A DNA stretch of 64,000 nucleotides, taken from the NCBI GenBank assembly GCA_004172935.1, contig SDZD01000002.1:186001-250000 (forward strand), read 5' to 3'. The notes beneath the pieces are model-generated. The model saw only the letters and a program-made list of their open reading frames with translations. It made no database searches and was not told the origin of the DNA. The stretch is from a bacterium (GTDB lineage: Bacteria; Armatimonadota; Abditibacteriia; Abditibacteriales; Abditibacteriaceae). Positions 16,804 to 24,133 of this stretch are shown here, piece by piece. Each line of letters starts with the position of its first letter. Position 1 is the first letter of the stretch. The position numbers were made by a program, and so were the translations under genes.

Positions 16804-17937
16804 ATGGACAAGCACATGGATTGGGAAAGAGTGCGGTCTCTTTCCCAACGCATTTTGGAGCCGCCACTGGGGGAGTGCCTTCTTTCTGAACCTGTTGCCA
16901 TCAAAGAGGGCGCCCGCAGTTGTGTTTTGCGTTGCCGAGTGAACTGTCGCGACAGAAACGTCTCTTCGGTCATCATCAAACAAAACAAGGACGATGCAGC
17001 TCGTGGATTTTCCGATTGGGCCAGTCTCGCGTTTTTGTCGCAACTGCCTGAAACCCAGAACCTTTGTCCCCGGTTTTATGGCGGCGATGTCACGAACGGT
17101 TTCTTTCTTATGGAAGATTTAGGGACCGGAGAGAATCTAAATACCATCCTCTGTGCTGACGACTCTCATGCTGTGCGTGCGGCTCTTCGATTGTTGGCAA
17201 CCAACATGGCGCGTCTTCAATCTGCCACGCTGGGTAAGCAGACTACATTCGAGACAATGCGAGCCAACTTGCCTGAAGCCGAGGTGTTAGGTAGACACCG
17301 GGAAGCCGCCAACTGGCTTTCCAATCGCCCCCGATTGTTCAAATGGTTTGAAGCGCTCGGTTGTTCCGTGCCATCTCGCTTCGATGTTGCTTTGCAACAC
17401 ATCCATGATGTGTATGCCGAACCAGAAGATTTTCTTACCTTCACCCACGGCGACCCAGCCCCTTCCAACAATCACTTCGACCAAAACCACGCTCGCCTTC
17501 TGGACTTTGAATACGGCGGCTTTCGCCATGCGCTCTATGATATAACCGCTTGGAATATCCTTTGCCCGCTTCCTGCCGACTGTGTGCGCGAAATGCGCGA
17601 CTGCTTTCAGCAGGAATTCGAGAAAACCTGTCCTGCTGCACGAGAAGAAACCCGTTTCGCGCACGCTTGGAGCGTACTATGTGCTTATCGGGCTTTAGCC
17701 ATTCTGACGTGGATTCCTCCTACTATCATTGAGCAGGATCAGCCATGGGCCGATAACTGGACGATGCGAGGAGCCGTCTTCGCAGCCATCTCCCGTCTCG
17801 AACAAGCCACTATCTCCTGTGAACATTTGCTTCCCGTCCATACGGTTGCCCAGCACCTGCTCAAATCTTTGTCTTCTCGTTGGCCTATCTCCCATAATGT
17901 CTTGCCTCGTTGGGCCGCGCTTGAATCTATTCAATAA
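16804..17937 (+). CDS. Aminoglycoside phosphotransferase / choline kinase-like protein
   Basis: About 377 residues from the ATG at 16804; a GTG at 16798 is also possible. It shows the eukaryotic-like kinase fold of the APH family: an N-lobe with SVIIKQNK (ATP-site Lys), the hinge FFLMEDLGTGE, the catalytic loop FTHGDPAPSNNHF (Asp and Asn) and the metal Asp in LLDFEYGG. The family phosphorylates small hydroxylated molecules (aminoglycosides, choline, homoserine, sugars). Nothing here points to drug resistance. The 12-base spacing from the SnoaL-like gene suggests co-transcription. Confidence 0.8.
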   Translation: MDKHMDWERVRSLSQRILEPPLGECLLSEPVAIKEGARSCVLRCRVNCRDRNVSSVIIKQNKDDAARGFSDWASLAFLSQLPETQNLCPRFYGGDVTNGFFLMEDLGTGENLNTILCADDSHAVRAALRLLATNMARLQSATLGKQTTFETMRANLPEAEVLGRHREAANWLSNRPRLFKWFEALGCSVPSRFDVALQHIHDVYAEPEDFLTFTHGDPAPSNNHFDQNHARLLDFEYGGFRHALYDITAWNILCPLPADCVREMRDCFQQEFEKTCPAAREETRFAHAWSVLCAYRALAILTWIPPTIIEQDQPWADNWTMRGAVFAAISRLEQATISCEHLLPVHTVAQHLLKSLSSRWPISHNVLPRWAALESIQ

Positions 17938-18017
17938 ACGAGCCAATCTTGGGAAGACGCCAGAGCATTATTTTTACGATTTATTTTCAGTGGCTAAAGT
18001 CGTGCTAGATAACGCAT

Positions 18018-18087
18018 AGCTCCGGCGAGGGCAAACACAAAAGCAAGTCCCCGCTAAAGCGCAGGTTTTACAGGAAGATAAATCATC
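18018..18087 (+). promoter_or_regulatory. Possible structured leader of the Flp pilin gene
   Basis: Upstream of the pilin ATG, GCG-A-GGG can pair with CCCCGC (about 18027-18056) around a 17-nt loop starting CAAAC. TAAAGCGCAGG follows. The GGGCAAAC and CGCTAAAGC strings recall the c-di-GMP-I (GEMM) riboswitch core, but the second stem and tetraloop receptor are not evident. An AGGAAG ribosome site lies 10-15 bases before the ATG. Confidence 0.25.
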
Positions 18088-18252
18088 ATGATCAAACAGT
18101 TTTTGCAAGAAGAAGAGGGCCAGACCCTCGTTGAATATGGTTTGCTGATCTCGCTCATCGCTATCGTCGTTATCGGCGTTTTGACACTCTTGGGCAGCAA
18201 AATCAAGAACACCTTCAACAGCACGGCCAGCAACCTCAACGCCACAACCTGA
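18088..18252 (+). CDS. Flp/Fap-type pilin (54 residues)
   Basis: A 54-codon gene starting MIKQFLQEEEG and ending NLNATT. It has the exact class IVb Flp signature: a short acidic leader ending in Gly11, then QTLVEYGLL with Glu at +5 and Tyr at +6 of the mature protein, followed by the hydrophobic helix ISLIAIVVIGVLTLLG and a short polar tail. Flp pilins are cleaved by a TadV/CpaA-type peptidase and assembled by the Tad machinery into thin adhesive pili. No tad/cpa genes are in the window. The gene has its own leader and a strong terminator, suggesting high-level monocistronic expression. Confidence 0.92.
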   Translation: MIKQFLQEEEGQTLVEYGLLISLIAIVVIGVLTLLGSKIKNTFNSTASNLNATT

Positions 18253-18277
18253 TCCTCAAAAAATCAAAACAAGAAAG

Positions 18278-18304
18278 CCTCCCGAATTTTCGGGAGGATT
18301 TTTT
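18278..18304 (+). terminator. Intrinsic terminator of the Flp pilin gene
   Basis: CCTCCCGAA (18278-18286) pairs with TTCGGGAGG (18289-18297). The hairpin is preceded by an A-rich stretch and followed by ATTTTTTG. This is a classical Rho-independent terminator 26 bases after the stop codon. Confidence 0.9.
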
Positions 18305-18431
18305 GTTTGCGAGTACATCCGTCTCCTGAGAGAGTCGAAAATATGCCTTCCATTCTTTTTGAGCGTGTGGTATCATTGATTTCGGTGAAGTCAATTTGGG
18401 GCTTCATCGCATGGAAATCAGGAGATCAAAA

Positions 18432-18731
18432 ATGCTATTTCGACACGGAGACGTTTTGATTCAGATGGTCGGCGAAGTGCCTACCAACGTACAAAAGCTC
18501 AACACCAATGTATTGGCTCATGGCGAAGTTACTGGCCATTCGCATCGCCTTGAGTCGATGGAAGGTGTTTCCCTCTGGAACGCAGGTGAAGTGCTATTCA
18601 TGCAGGTCGCCGAAAAAGCTACTCGTGTAATCCACGAAGAACACGCCCCCATCGATTTACCTGTGGGCACCTATCGAGTTTGGCGCCAGCGTGAATACAC
18701 CCCAACGCGCATCGTGCGTGTCAGCGACTAA
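18432..18731 (+). CDS. Small His-containing beta protein at head of STM4011-4015-type cluster
   Basis: 99 residues from the ATG at 18432, set by AGGAG 8 bases upstream; an ATG at 18396 lacks such a site. The protein is rich in short beta strands: LFRHGDVLIQMV, then GEVTGHSHRL, LWNAGEVLFMQV, VIHEEHAPIDLPVGTYRVWRQREYTP. The HSH and HEEH pairs could bind a metal in a cupin-like barrel. I have a general memory of such proteins encoded beside DUF6745 proteins in actinobacteria. No biochemical function is known to me. Only 11 bases separate it from the next gene, so it heads the operon. Confidence 0.75.
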   Translation: MLFRHGDVLIQMVGEVPTNVQKLNTNVLAHGEVTGHSHRLESMEGVSLWNAGEVLFMQVAEKATRVIHEEHAPIDLPVGTYRVWRQREYTPTRIVRVSD

Positions 18732-18742
18732 GGGATATTGCG

Positions 18743-19822
18743 ATGAAATTCGACTTTAATTCTCTCCCTGCAACCTCGCCTAACGATGCAAAGGCATTGG
18801 TACTTGGCGGCTCCACGCCAGAAGCACTACGTGTCAACGGCGCTCTCGAATTGGCGCTTTCCAATGCTTCTGCTTCACTTCCCGCTTGGAGGGTGTGGCA
18901 AAAGCCCAAACATGAGCCTCCTATAAAGGCGCTTCCCAAATACCTTAAAGCTCGGCGCGTCGATGTTTCTCACTGTCCCGACATTCATATTTGGCCCGAA
19001 GTCATGGAATGCGGCGAGTTCAAAGCACAAAATACTTCACTCCAATGTGTGCCCGAAGGTTGGAGCATGGAATTTCGCCTCGACCTCGCTGAGTGCCTTA
19101 CGCTGCGCCACTTGCCACATGGCTTGCGCACTGGCTCGTTAGTTTTGAGTGGTTGCACCTCCCTCGAAACTCTGCCCGACGATCTCAGCGTTTACTTTCT
19201 CGATCTCAGTGGTTGTACCGGTTTGCGTTCGTTGCCACAGCGAGGCGAGATTCGCATGGGCAATCTCAATTTGAGTGGTTGTATCCAACTCGAATCGCTT
19301 CCTGCCTGGCTTGGCACCCTCTCTCAACTCGATGTTTCGGGATGTTCGCTTTTGCGTTCCCTCCCCGAAGGTCTTTGTGTTACCTCGTGGCTTGAAGTCG
19401 CCGACTCTGGCCTGACTGAACTCCCCCTCTCTTTACGTGATGCGCCACTACGCTTTCGTGGTGTCCCCGTTTCTTATCGCGAAGTCTTTGAGCGCGAATC
19501 ACTGACCCCCTTTGAGGTGATGGGCGAAACCAACGCCGAGCGCCGCCGCGTGCTTTTAGAGTTGTTGGGCTACGAGCGTTTCATCGCCGAAGCGAACGCA
19601 CAGACACTTGATGCCGACACCGATCCGGGAGGGGAACGGCGCTTGCTCAAGGTTGAGTTGCAAGATGACGAGCCTTTAGTGGTGCTGGCTGTGTTCTGCC
19701 CCTCTACGGGGCATCAGTACACGTTGCGGGTGCCACCTCAAACTCCCACTTGCCGCCATGCCGCTGCCTGGATTGCTGGTTTCGATAATCCAAACGACTA
19801 TGCTCCACTCAAGGAAACTTGA
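18743..19822 (+). CDS. Leucine-rich-repeat protein with DUF6745-like C-terminus
   Basis: 359 residues. Residues 1-65 are a non-repeat N-terminal part. From about 65 to 220 the chain consists of short LRR-like units. Four of them (about 132-215) share the pattern L-x-L-S-G-C-x-x-L-x-S-L-P at roughly 21-residue spacing, as in bacterial LRR effectors and surface proteins. Residues 250-359 (RRVLLELLGYERFI, then CPSTGHQYTLRVPP and CRHAAAWIAGF) resemble the end of DUF6745 proteins. There is no signal peptide, so it is probably cytoplasmic. The gap is 11 bases from the small His-rich protein gene and 56 bases to the STM4015-like gene. The likely role is protein-protein recognition in this pathway; the function is otherwise unknown. 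Confidence 0.72.
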   Translation: MKFDFNSLPATSPNDAKALVLGGSTPEALRVNGALELALSNASASLPAWRVWQKPKHEPPIKALPKYLKARRVDVSHCPDIHIWPEVMECGEFKAQNTSLQCVPEGWSMEFRLDLAECLTLRHLPHGLRTGSLVLSGCTSLETLPDDLSVYFLDLSGCTGLRSLPQRGEIRMGNLNLSGCIQLESLPAWLGTLSQLDVSGCSLLRSLPEGLCVTSWLEVADSGLTELPLSLRDAPLRFRGVPVSYREVFERESLTPFEVMGETNAERRRVLLELLGYERFIAEANAQTLDADTDPGGERRLLKVELQDDEPLVVLAVFCPSTGHQYTLRVPPQTPTCRHAAAWIAGFDNPNDYAPLKET

Positions 19823-19878
19823 GGTGGAGCAAGTACAATAGTGCCTGATGCGTCTATTGGCATCACCTCTAAAACATC

Positions 19879-20802
19879 ATGATTGACCATCTCGAAAACC
19901 TGAATGGTGCGCCGATCTGGAATTATGCTCCCGACGAGACTCGCCCCGAAGGTCACGCTGTCCGTCTCTCCCTCGATTGGGATGATTACGAAAGCGGACA
20001 GAAAATGATCGACCTCTTCGCACAATTTCTGGAAGAAGGTGACACCAGCGACCTTGCGGGCCTAATCATTGGCCCTTGGGACTTCGAATCCTCCGAAAAT
20101 TCGGCTGGCATTGTCGAAACCATCGTTGCGGCGCGCGAACGACTGCCCGCTTTACGGGCTTTGTTCATTGGCGACATCACCAGCGAAGAAAACGAGATTT
20201 CGTGGATTCAGCAATCCGACTTATCTCCGCTTCTCAATGCCTTCCCCGACCTTGAAGTGCTGGGGGCACGTGGCGGCACCGATCTCTTTTTGGGTTCCCC
20301 CCAACACGCGAATCTAAAGTCCCTCATCGCTGAAAGCGGCGGTTTGGATGGTCGCCTTGTTCGTGCTCTGATGAGCGCCCAATTGCCCGCTCTCGAACAC
20401 CTCGAACTTTATTTGGGAACGGACGAGTATGGTGGGACAACAACCATCGAAGACCTGAAGCCATTGCTTGATGGCGAAGTCTTTCCGGCTCTTAAATATT
20501 TAGGGCTACGCGACTACGATCAGGTCGATGAACTCGCCAAAGCCGTTGCAAACGCTCCCATTTTATCTCGCATCGAAACCCTCGATTTGTCGCTGGGAAC
20601 TTTGAGTGACGAAGGTGGCGAGGTTTTGCTGGCGAGTCCACTCATTCTCCAGTTGAAAAAGCTCGACTTGCATTACAATTTCTTCTCCGCTGAGATGGTT
20701 GAGCGTTTCGAGGCGTTACCTGTTGAAGTGGATGTTACTGATCAAAACAAGGCGGAATCCTGGAATGGAGAAATCCACCGCTACTGCGCTGTAACGGAAT
20801 AA
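19879..20802 (+). CDS. STM4015 family LRR-like protein
   Basis: 307 residues. Recognisable STM4015-family blocks are LAGLIIGPWDFE, then LPALRALFIGDITSEENEISWIQQSDLSPLL, FPDLEVLGARGG, LPALEHLELYLGTDEYGG and LETLDLSLGTLSDEG. These form an irregular ribonuclease-inhibitor-type LRR solenoid ending with LQLKKLDLHYNF. Salmonella STM4015 heads the conserved five-gene STM4015-STM4011 cluster, whose biochemical role I do not know to be established. The next gene begins 22 bases downstream. No Shine-Dalgarno sequence is seen before this ATG. Confidence 0.85.
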   Translation: MIDHLENLNGAPIWNYAPDETRPEGHAVRLSLDWDDYESGQKMIDLFAQFLEEGDTSDLAGLIIGPWDFESSENSAGIVETIVAARERLPALRALFIGDITSEENEISWIQQSDLSPLLNAFPDLEVLGARGGTDLFLGSPQHANLKSLIAESGGLDGRLVRALMSAQLPALEHLELYLGTDEYGGTTTIEDLKPLLDGEVFPALKYLGLRDYDQVDELAKAVANAPILSRIETLDLSLGTLSDEGGEVLLASPLILQLKKLDLHYNFFSAEMVERFEALPVEVDVTDQNKAESWNGEIHRYCAVTE

Positions 20803-20824
20803 AGGTTTCACATCACGCGAGATA

Positions 20825-21970
20825 ATGGCCCGTTTTGTCATCGTTGGTAACTCTGACTGTCGCCGCGTCGCGCTCTTTCAAGCGGCATTAGCGCGGCTGG
20901 ATTTGCCCGTCGCCCCTGTGGTTTTGTGGGCCGATCTGCTCGATGGCAAAACGGCTCTCCGTGAGCATCTGTGCCCCGGCGACATCGTTCGCTTCGAATC
21001 GACCGGGCGCGATTCCCAGGTCGAGCAAAAGCTCTTGGCACGTGGAGTTGCTCAGGCCGAAAGCGAAGGCTTCCGTTTCATGTCGAAAACTGCCTTGGAA
21101 GAGGAGTTTGGCGAATGGGGGCGCATCTGGCCCTCGCGCCAGTGGTATTTGGGGCTAAGCTCTCTTTTTCATGAACTCCAAGCCGAATCGAAGCAATTCG
21201 GCGACCTTCAATTCATGCATGATTTGGGGGCTTGCCTGACTATGAGCGACAAAATCGCCTGTCATGCACAACTCCAAGATGCCGGAGTCGTTGTTGCTCC
21301 AACATTGGGGACAGTCGAAAACTTCGAGGTCCTCGAAGACAATATGAAGCGTAAGGGCTGGTCTCGTGTGTTCGGAAAACTGGCACATGGCTCAAGCGCT
21401 TCAGGTGTGTTCGCGCTCCAAACTCAACAGGGCTTCTGGCGTGCTCAAACAACCGTCGAGATGGTCGAAATCGGCGGCGAAACCCGTTTATACAACTCGC
21501 GCCGCCCGCAAATTTACGAGACGAAGCGCGACATCGCCCGTTTGGTCAATGCTCTGGCGCGTGAGCGTTTGACCGTTGAGCGTTGGCTCCCTAAAGCTAT
21601 GCGAGCAGGTAAGAGTTTCGATTGCCGCTTCGTTGTCGTACGAGGAAAAATTCGTCACAGCGTAATGAGGCTGGCTAACGGCCCGCTAACTAACTTGCAT
21701 CTGGGAAACGAGCGTTCGCCCGTCGATGCTCTGCGTCAACAAATGGGCGAAGTGCGCTGGCACTGCGTTGAAGATACCTTGCAACGTGCGATGAGTCTGT
21801 TTCCGTCATCGCTTTTCGCGGGCGCTGATGTCGCTTTTTCCCCCTCACTCGATCATCATGCCGTGCTCGAACTCAATGCCTGGGGCGACCTGTTGCCGGG
21901 GATATTGTGCGAAGGCCGCGACAGTTATGAGGAGCAAATTCGCGCAATTCTGGCGATAGAAGAAAACTAA
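20825..21970 (+). CDS. STM4014 family ATP-grasp-like protein
   Basis: 381 residues. The N-terminal domain starts RFVIVGNSDCRRVALFQAAL. The ATP-grasp region has VFGKLAHGSSASGV (nucleotide-binding Lys plus a small-residue loop), the hinge-like LTVERWLPKA, FDCRFVVVRGK and a C-terminal VLELNAWGDLLPG with the Mg-binding Glu/Asn. This matches the STM4014 family. ATP-grasp enzymes ligate a carboxylate to an amine or thiol through an acyl-phosphate, and are common in peptide-tailoring pathways. It lies 22 bases after the STM4015-like gene and 19 bases before the STM4013-like gene, clearly one operon. The substrate is unknown. Confidence 0.88.
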   Translation: MARFVIVGNSDCRRVALFQAALARLDLPVAPVVLWADLLDGKTALREHLCPGDIVRFESTGRDSQVEQKLLARGVAQAESEGFRFMSKTALEEEFGEWGRIWPSRQWYLGLSSLFHELQAESKQFGDLQFMHDLGACLTMSDKIACHAQLQDAGVVVAPTLGTVENFEVLEDNMKRKGWSRVFGKLAHGSSASGVFALQTQQGFWRAQTTVEMVEIGGETRLYNSRRPQIYETKRDIARLVNALARERLTVERWLPKAMRAGKSFDCRFVVVRGKIRHSVMRLANGPLTNLHLGNERSPVDALRQQMGEVRWHCVEDTLQRAMSLFPSSLFAGADVAFSPSLDHHAVLELNAWGDLLPGILCEGRDSYEEQIRAILAIEEN

Positions 21971-21989
21971 CTATCCCGCGTAGCTGACT

Positions 21990-22808
21990 ATGTTTTCTTC
22001 TCGTATCAATGCCGCCGCACTTCTGGGCACTCACGATTTCCTTTTTATAACGCTCGATTCACTACGCTTCGATTGCGCTCAAGATGCTTTGCGCAAAGGC
22101 CGCACCCCGTTTCTCCACTCCTTGCTTGGTCCCAGGGGCTGGGAACTGCGCCACTCGCCGGGCAACTTCACCTTTGCTGCTCATCAGGCGTTCTTCGCGG
22201 GATTCTTGCCTACCCCCGCCATTCCCGGCACTCATCCGCGCCTATTGGCCGCACGTTTCGCTGGCAGCGAAACCTCCGATGAGCGCACCGCCATCTTCGA
22301 GTCTGCAACTATCGTTGAAGGTCTGGCAGGGCAGGGTTACTCTACCATTTGTGTTGGGGGCGTCGGTTTTTTCAATCTTCAAACCCCGCTCGGCAGCACC
22401 TTGCCCGCCTTATTTGAGCGCGCCTTTTGGTCGCACGAATTGGGAGTTACCGACCCGAACTCGACCCACAATCAAGTCGATTGTGCCCTCGCCGCATTGC
22501 GCGAAACTCCGCCTGAAAAGCGTGCATTCCTGTTTCTCAATGTCTCAGCCACCCATCAGCCGAATTGCCTGTGGACTTCAAATGTCACACGCGACTCAAC
22601 GCAAACGATGGAAGATTCTCTCGCCTATGTGGACTCACAATTGCCCCCATTGATAGAGGCCATGCGCCGCCGAGCGCCGCTATTGTTAGTCATTTGTTCC
22701 GATCACGGCACCTGCTACGGCGAAGATGGATTCTGGGGGCATCGCCTGTCCCATCCATGTGTTTGGAACGTGCCCTATGCCGAGCGGGTGTTACCGCAAC
22801 TTTCATGA
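21990..22808 (+). CDS. STM4013/SEN3800 family sulfatase-fold hydrolase
   Basis: 272 residues, short for an alkaline-phosphatase-superfamily enzyme. FLFITLDSLRFDC supplies the first metal Asp (about 23). GNFTFAAHQAFFAG has a Thr (about 61) in the nucleophile position where sulfatases have formylglycine Cys, so this is more like a phosphatase or phosphotransferase. LVICSDHGTCYGEDGFWGHRL gives the Asp/His metal ligands (about 238-239). There is no signal peptide, unlike typical secreted sulfatases, so it should act in the cytoplasm. The stop codon overlaps the next start (ATGA at 22805-22808), indicating translational coupling. Confidence 0.88.
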   Translation: MFSSRINAAALLGTHDFLFITLDSLRFDCAQDALRKGRTPFLHSLLGPRGWELRHSPGNFTFAAHQAFFAGFLPTPAIPGTHPRLLAARFAGSETSDERTAIFESATIVEGLAGQGYSTICVGGVGFFNLQTPLGSTLPALFERAFWSHELGVTDPNSTHNQVDCALAALRETPPEKRAFLFLNVSATHQPNCLWTSNVTRDSTQTMEDSLAYVDSQLPPLIEAMRRRAPLLLVICSDHGTCYGEDGFWGHRLSHPCVWNVPYAERVLPQLS

Positions 22809-24133
22809 CTCCTGTTTCCACTTCATCTCTGCGTGATTTCCTCGCTTCCAACCGCTTTGCGGCTTACGCCTACTCGTATCCACATAAAACGGCCTACCAG
22901 TCGTTTCCTCCGGTGTCGTTGCGCGATGTCTGGGAGCAAGAAAGGCGAGATGCGCTCTTCGCTTATTTACATGTGCCTTTCTGCGAAATGCGCTGCGGTT
23001 TTTGCAATCTCTTCACCCGTATCGAGCGGGACGACGAGCAACATTCCCGTTTTCTCGATGCGCTCGAACGCCAACTCAAAGCAGTTTCCAGTTCGTTGGT
23101 GCCGGCCTCCTTCGCCCGTATGGCCGTTGGCGGCGGCACCCCCACCATTCTCAGCCCAGTCAACCTCAACCGCCTGTTCGATATTGCCGAAACGTATCTC
23201 GGCGCTTCCCCAAAAAACATCCCCTGTTCTGTCGAAACCTCGCCCGCTACTGCTACCATCGAGCGCCTCTCTCTGCTGAAAGAACGTGGTGTTTCGCGTG
23301 TTTCGATGGGAGTTCAATCCTTCATCCCATCCGAAACGCGCGCTATGGGGCGCCCCCAACAAGAACAGGAGCTATTTGCTGCGCTTAATGCCTCCCGTGA
23401 GTGTAATTTTCCTATCTGGAACCTTGATTTCATCTATGGCCTCCCCGAACAGACCATCGAGTCATGGCTATTCTCGCTGAAGAAAGCTCTCGAATGGCAG
23501 CCGAACGAGATTTTCCTTTATCCCCTTTACATCCGTCCACTCACCGGACTTGGTAAACGTGGAGCCAAACGCGGCACCACTCAACTCGATTTATACCGAG
23601 CGGGACGCGATTTTCTGCGAGCCAACGGCTTCAAGCAAATGTCGATGCGAATGTTCGCCCGCCATGATGGGGCGGGGGGTGGCGCCCCTCTTTATTGCTG
23701 CCAGAGCGATGGAATGATTGGACTTGGTGCCGGGGCGCGCTCCTACACATCGCATCTGCACTATTCCACCGAGTATGCTGTCGCCTCGACGGGTGTCCAA
23801 GCCATTCTGGATGATTACATGAACACCTCTGAGGCTGACTTCGCCCTCGCTAGTTATGGCTTCTGGCTCAACGAAGACGAGCGTAAAAGGCGGTTCCTCA
23901 TCCAATCGCTGTTGAACAGTGAGGGACTAGATTTCGACTTCTACGAGCGCGAGTTTGGCTCCGAACCGCAAAGAGAATGGCCGCTTGACGAATTGTGCGA
24001 ACTGGAGTTGGCAACTGAGGAAAACGGCGTTCTGCGCCTCACTGACGCGGGCATGGAACGCTCCGATGAACTTGGCCCATTTTTCGCCTCCGATGCTGTG
24101 CGCGCCCAAATGGAGGGATTCACTCTGCGATGA
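22805..24133 (+). CDS. STM4012 family radical SAM protein (HemW-like)
   Basis: 442 residues from the ATG at 22805, overlapping the previous stop codon by 4 bases; longer in-frame starts lie inside the preceding gene and are rejected. The 4Fe-4S motif is C-x3-C-x2-C in LHVPFCEMRCGFCNLF (Cys 60, 64, 67). The barrel continues with MAVGGGTPTIL, IPCSVETSPAT, RVSMGVQSF and WNLDFIYGLPEQT, all close to the HemW/HemN-type layout. The C-terminal 120 residues form a HemW-like winged domain. The family is annotated as STM4012 and is distinct from true coproporphyrinogen dehydrogenase. It ends in an ATGA overlap with the next radical SAM gene. Confidence 0.9.
   Translation: MTPVSTSSLRDFLASNRFAAYAYSYPHKTAYQSFPPVSLRDVWEQERRDALFAYLHVPFCEMRCGFCNLFTRIERDDEQHSRFLDALERQLKAVSSSLVPASFARMAVGGGTPTILSPVNLNRLFDIAETYLGASPKNIPCSVETSPATATIERLSLLKERGVSRVSMGVQSFIPSETRAMGRPQQEQELFAALNASRECNFPIWNLDFIYGLPEQTIESWLFSLKKALEWQPNEIFLYPLYIRPLTGLGKRGAKRGTTQLDLYRAGRDFLRANGFKQMSMRMFARHDGAGGGAPLYCCQSDGMIGLGAGARSYTSHLHYSTEYAVASTGVQAILDDYMNTSEADFALASYGFWLNEDERKRRFLIQSLLNSEGLDFDFYEREFGSEPQREWPLDELCELELATEENGVLRLTDAGMERSDELGPFFASDAVRAQMEGFTLR

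Noticed and set aside
22565-22804. Upstream extension of the STM4012 homologue into the STM4013 gene
   Set aside because: The extra residues are an out-of-frame reading of the sulfatase-fold gene; the ATGA overlap at 22805 is the natural start.
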